A program made the position numbers and the translations under genes. A DNA stretch of 64,000 bases, taken from the NCBI GenBank assembly GCA_020226215.1, contig CM035236.1:3477001-3541000 (forward strand), written 5' to 3'. The DNA is from Sindora glabra (lineage: Eukaryota; Streptophyta; Magnoliopsida; Fabales; Fabaceae). The notes beneath the pieces were generated by a model. The model was not told where the DNA came from. It saw only the letters and a program-made list of their open reading frames with translations, and made no database searches. Shown one piece after another: positions 61,505-64,000 of the stretch. Numbering within the stretch: the first letter of the stretch is position 1; each line of letters begins with the position of its first letter.

Positions 61505-62620
61505 AAGTATACATAAATAAATATACAATGGACCAAATAAAAGGAAGATGATATATCTCTAATGTTAAGTAATATAATGGTTAAAAATAAAATAAATAAT
61601 TATATAATTAAATTAAATTAAATATTTAAATTATTTAAAAAAATTATAATAAAAATAAAATATATGATAATATAGTTTTACTACTCAGTGATATTGGCAT
61701 TTAAGCCTGTAATTAACATAAGTGAAAAATATGCAGTAAAAGTGTAAAATAATAAAAATCAAGTGAAACAATGAATGAGTTATAAAGATTTAATAAGATT
61801 TCAATTGATATATATTTAATTTAAAATATAACACTTAAAAATTTATATTAAGATAATATTGACAATTTAAAAAATAATTTTAATTTTGAATTTTTTTAAT
61901 CGAAATAATAGAATATACAATTAATTATTTAACTAATACTTTTTATATTTTAATGTGTTAATTTAAAGCATATTTATAATAAAATTAAATATATAATCTT
62001 ATATTTATATTACTTTGTGACATTAAAATCAATGTTGTAAACAATACCATGGAGATAAAAAAGAAAAAAGAAAAACATGCACCACAGCAAATAAAAAGAG
62101 CAGAAATAGTAAGTAGATTGAAAGTAAAGTAATATAAAATTTAAAAATAAAATATGTAATTAATTAATTAATTAATTAAATTTAATCTTTTAATTCATTT
62201 AAAATATTTTTATAACAAAAAATAAAAAATATTTTTCTTGATGATATTAACATTTGAATTGTAAATAACATAAGTAAATATAAAAAATAAAAGAAGAAAA
62301 GCATACAAAGAAGTTAATAAAAAAAGAAGTAAAGTAATATAAGAGATAAAAAAATAAAATATGTAGTTAAGTATTTCAATTAAATTAATTTTTAACTTAT
62401 TCAAAATATTTTTTAATAAAAATAAAATATATTATATTATATTTATACTATCCAATGATGCAGATATTTAAGTTGTAAATAACAAGAATAAATATAAAAA
62501 ATATACAACAAGATGGATGAAAAAGAAATAATATGTAAAATGTAATAAAATAATAAAGCAAATGAAAAAAATCATTGAAAAGAAAGTAAATGAAAAAAAG
62601 AAGAAGAGAGGGGGCTCGTG
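61505..62620. repeat. Degenerate AT-rich tandem array, right part
   Basis: Same repeat as 49020-50224. Strong unit starts at 61569, 62128 and 62332, weaker at about 61909. Shared blocks include AAGTAATATAA and TTTATAATAAAA, followed by TTTAAG(T/C)(T/C)(G/T)TAA. The strong pair 61569 and 62128 lie about 559 bp apart, close to the 521 bp on the left side. Confidence 0.6.
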
Positions 62621-62825
62621 AAAGACATTGATATTGGATTGATGTTATGTAATAGAATAATAAAGCAAATGAAAAAATTATTGAAAATAAAAGTTGTTAA
62701 AGAAGAAGAAGTGGACACATATATAATTCTTTTGGAGAAATAAATCCTTGTTTTAGTGATGAGAAAGTATTGATACTGTCACTGATGTTGACGTGAAAGA
62801 TATTGATATTGGATTGATGATATGT
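62550..62825. repeat. Short direct repeats at the right edge of the array
   Basis: Two pairs are visible: AATAAAGCAAATGAAAAAA (about 62550 and 62656), and GAAAGA(C/T)ATTGATATTGG (about 62618 and 62797). Confidence 0.6.
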
Positions 62826-64000
62826 TCAAATTGTTGCTTATTCTAGTTGATATTTGCTTGCTTTGAAAACATTACAGCAGCACTTAGGCATCGTGTGTGT
62901 GTGTGCGTGCTGACTGGTTGCCTATTTGTCTGCTTTCGTCATTGTATACGTGGAGATCGCTCCAGACTCAGCAGCCGATGTGGACAGTGCATATTCTCCA
63001 CCCACTCCCAACAATGTCAATATGTATTACTCGTTCCATAAATGAGTTAAGAACAATTCTTGCTAACTAAACAGGGAGACAAACCAACGTTTTTAACTTT
63101 GGTAGGAAACCGAATATATCATCATCGTCCACCAGCCAGCAGAAACAATATTCTTCTGCTGTCAAATTGTCAATGTTACCTAATTTAATTTATAATTAAG
63201 GGGAAGCAGAAAACTGTGATTCCATCCTGGCTTCATTTTTGTTTACAATGGGTTATTCAATTTTGTGTAGTTTGATTATTTCATACATGACAAACACCAA
63301 GTCCGAGTATAGGAAAATTGGTGTTGAAACTAATTAAGAATTCAAGAATATGCGGTAAAGCATCTTTCTCGCCGCCAAGACTTTATATGTTGCGGTCGGT
63401 CTACTTTTCTCCGTTTCATGAAACAAAAGGAAGACCAACAACAACGTATATAATAATAATCTGGGAATGTTATTACAAAGTCCGTATTTTAAGATATTGA
63501 ATATTTTTATTATTATATTAAATTTTATATTTTTACTTTTAAATTTAAAAAAATAATTTAACAGTAAAAATATTTAACTTCTTAACAAAAAGCTCTCCTC
63601 AACATCATTGTGATTACATACTAAACATTAGTCTATCAAAAAAAATAAAAAAATAGCCGAACAGAAAGAAACGTTGGGGATTAATAAAAGATAACGATGG
63701 TTGTAATTTGATTAATGTACAAAAGCATCTTGGTCCAATTTTTTTTGTCTCGTCTGGTCTCGCATTAAGAAACAAACAAGAAATATAGACGGGGGAATAT
63801 AAAGTCATTATATGCAGTGTTCTGGAAAAATCGAACCCTGATAGGAACATTCAATTGTTGATTTATAAACTTTCCTGTGCTGAAGTTGATTTAACACCTG
63901 GGAAATCAAAAGCGTAGGAAGACGAAAAGCAATTGCCAACCACAATCTCAAGGACTCTCCAACTTTTCCAATCCCAACTATTTCTAATCAAACTATAATT
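62826..64000. other. Right-hand intergenic stretch
   Basis: GC content rises around 62870-63010, with a short GTGTGTGTGTGTGCGTG run (62891-62910). Open frames at 62847-63041, 63318-63500 and 63614-63850 have no recognisable similarity. It may belong to the flank of a gene outside the window. Confidence 0.35.

Noticed and set aside
62210..62404. Phe/Leu-rich minus-strand frame
   Set aside because: Lies in the degenerate tandem array; hydrophobic composition follows from A/T content.
1..64000. CRISPR arrays, bacterial operons, riboswitches and rRNA genes
   Set aside because: The window is plant nuclear DNA with introns; no regularly spaced repeat-spacer pattern, bacterial gene order or rRNA sequence was found.

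Overview
This is nuclear DNA from a plant, most probably a eudicot. The genes have GT-AG introns, belong to plant families, and sit in very AT-rich DNA crowded with Copia, Gypsy, CACTA, RTE and Tourist-like remains. The species cannot be named from the sequence alone. I found four protein-coding genes; nearly all of the rest is decayed, nested transposable elements.

Layout: (1) 1-4097, minus strand: a KEULE/SEC1A-type Sec1/Munc18 gene, twelve exons visible, 3' part beyond the left edge, with a one-base frameshift in exon 8. (2) 5.4-11.1 kb: a decayed Ty1/Copia element on the minus strand with both LTRs. (3) 11.7-15.1 kb: a probable plus-strand Gypsy LTR fragment interrupted by a 1.67 kb solo LTR, then an RTE-type LINE 3' end. 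(4) 17.8-18.15 kb: an unexplained, GC-richer island. (5) 18967-20576, minus: an intact two-exon IRK-interacting-protein-like gene. (6) 20.6-24.3 kb: intergenic, including an orphan promoter-like stretch with two abutting G-boxes. (7) 23.9-26.5 kb: remains of a CACTA element with a tnp2 transposase fragment. (8) 26.5-40.4 kb: a diverged tandem duplication (copies A and B) of LTR-derived sequence. Copy A holds a minus-strand solo LTR, which itself holds a plus-strand solo LTR. (9) 43340-46510, plus: a seven-exon DHHC palmitoyltransferase gene with a one-base frameshift in exon 2. (10) 47315-48072, minus: an intact two-exon DUF1442 gene. (11) 49.0-62.6 kb: a degenerate AT-rich tandem array, split by a Tourist-like element, which is split by a 10.5 kb Gypsy element lacking its integrase core. 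(12) 62.6-64.0 kb: no recognisable gene.

The four genes act in unrelated housekeeping or signalling roles (vesicle fusion and cytokinesis, receptor-kinase or tropism signalling, protein S-acylation, and an uncharacterised methyltransferase-like fold), and nothing suggests they form a pathway. Two of them carry a single extra base that breaks an otherwise perfect exon. That is either real loss of function or an uncorrected assembly error. I do not see a previously undescribed functional system. The most informative structures are the nested insertions, the tandem duplication, the clustered palindromes within LTRs, and the unexplained 17.8-18.15 kb island.
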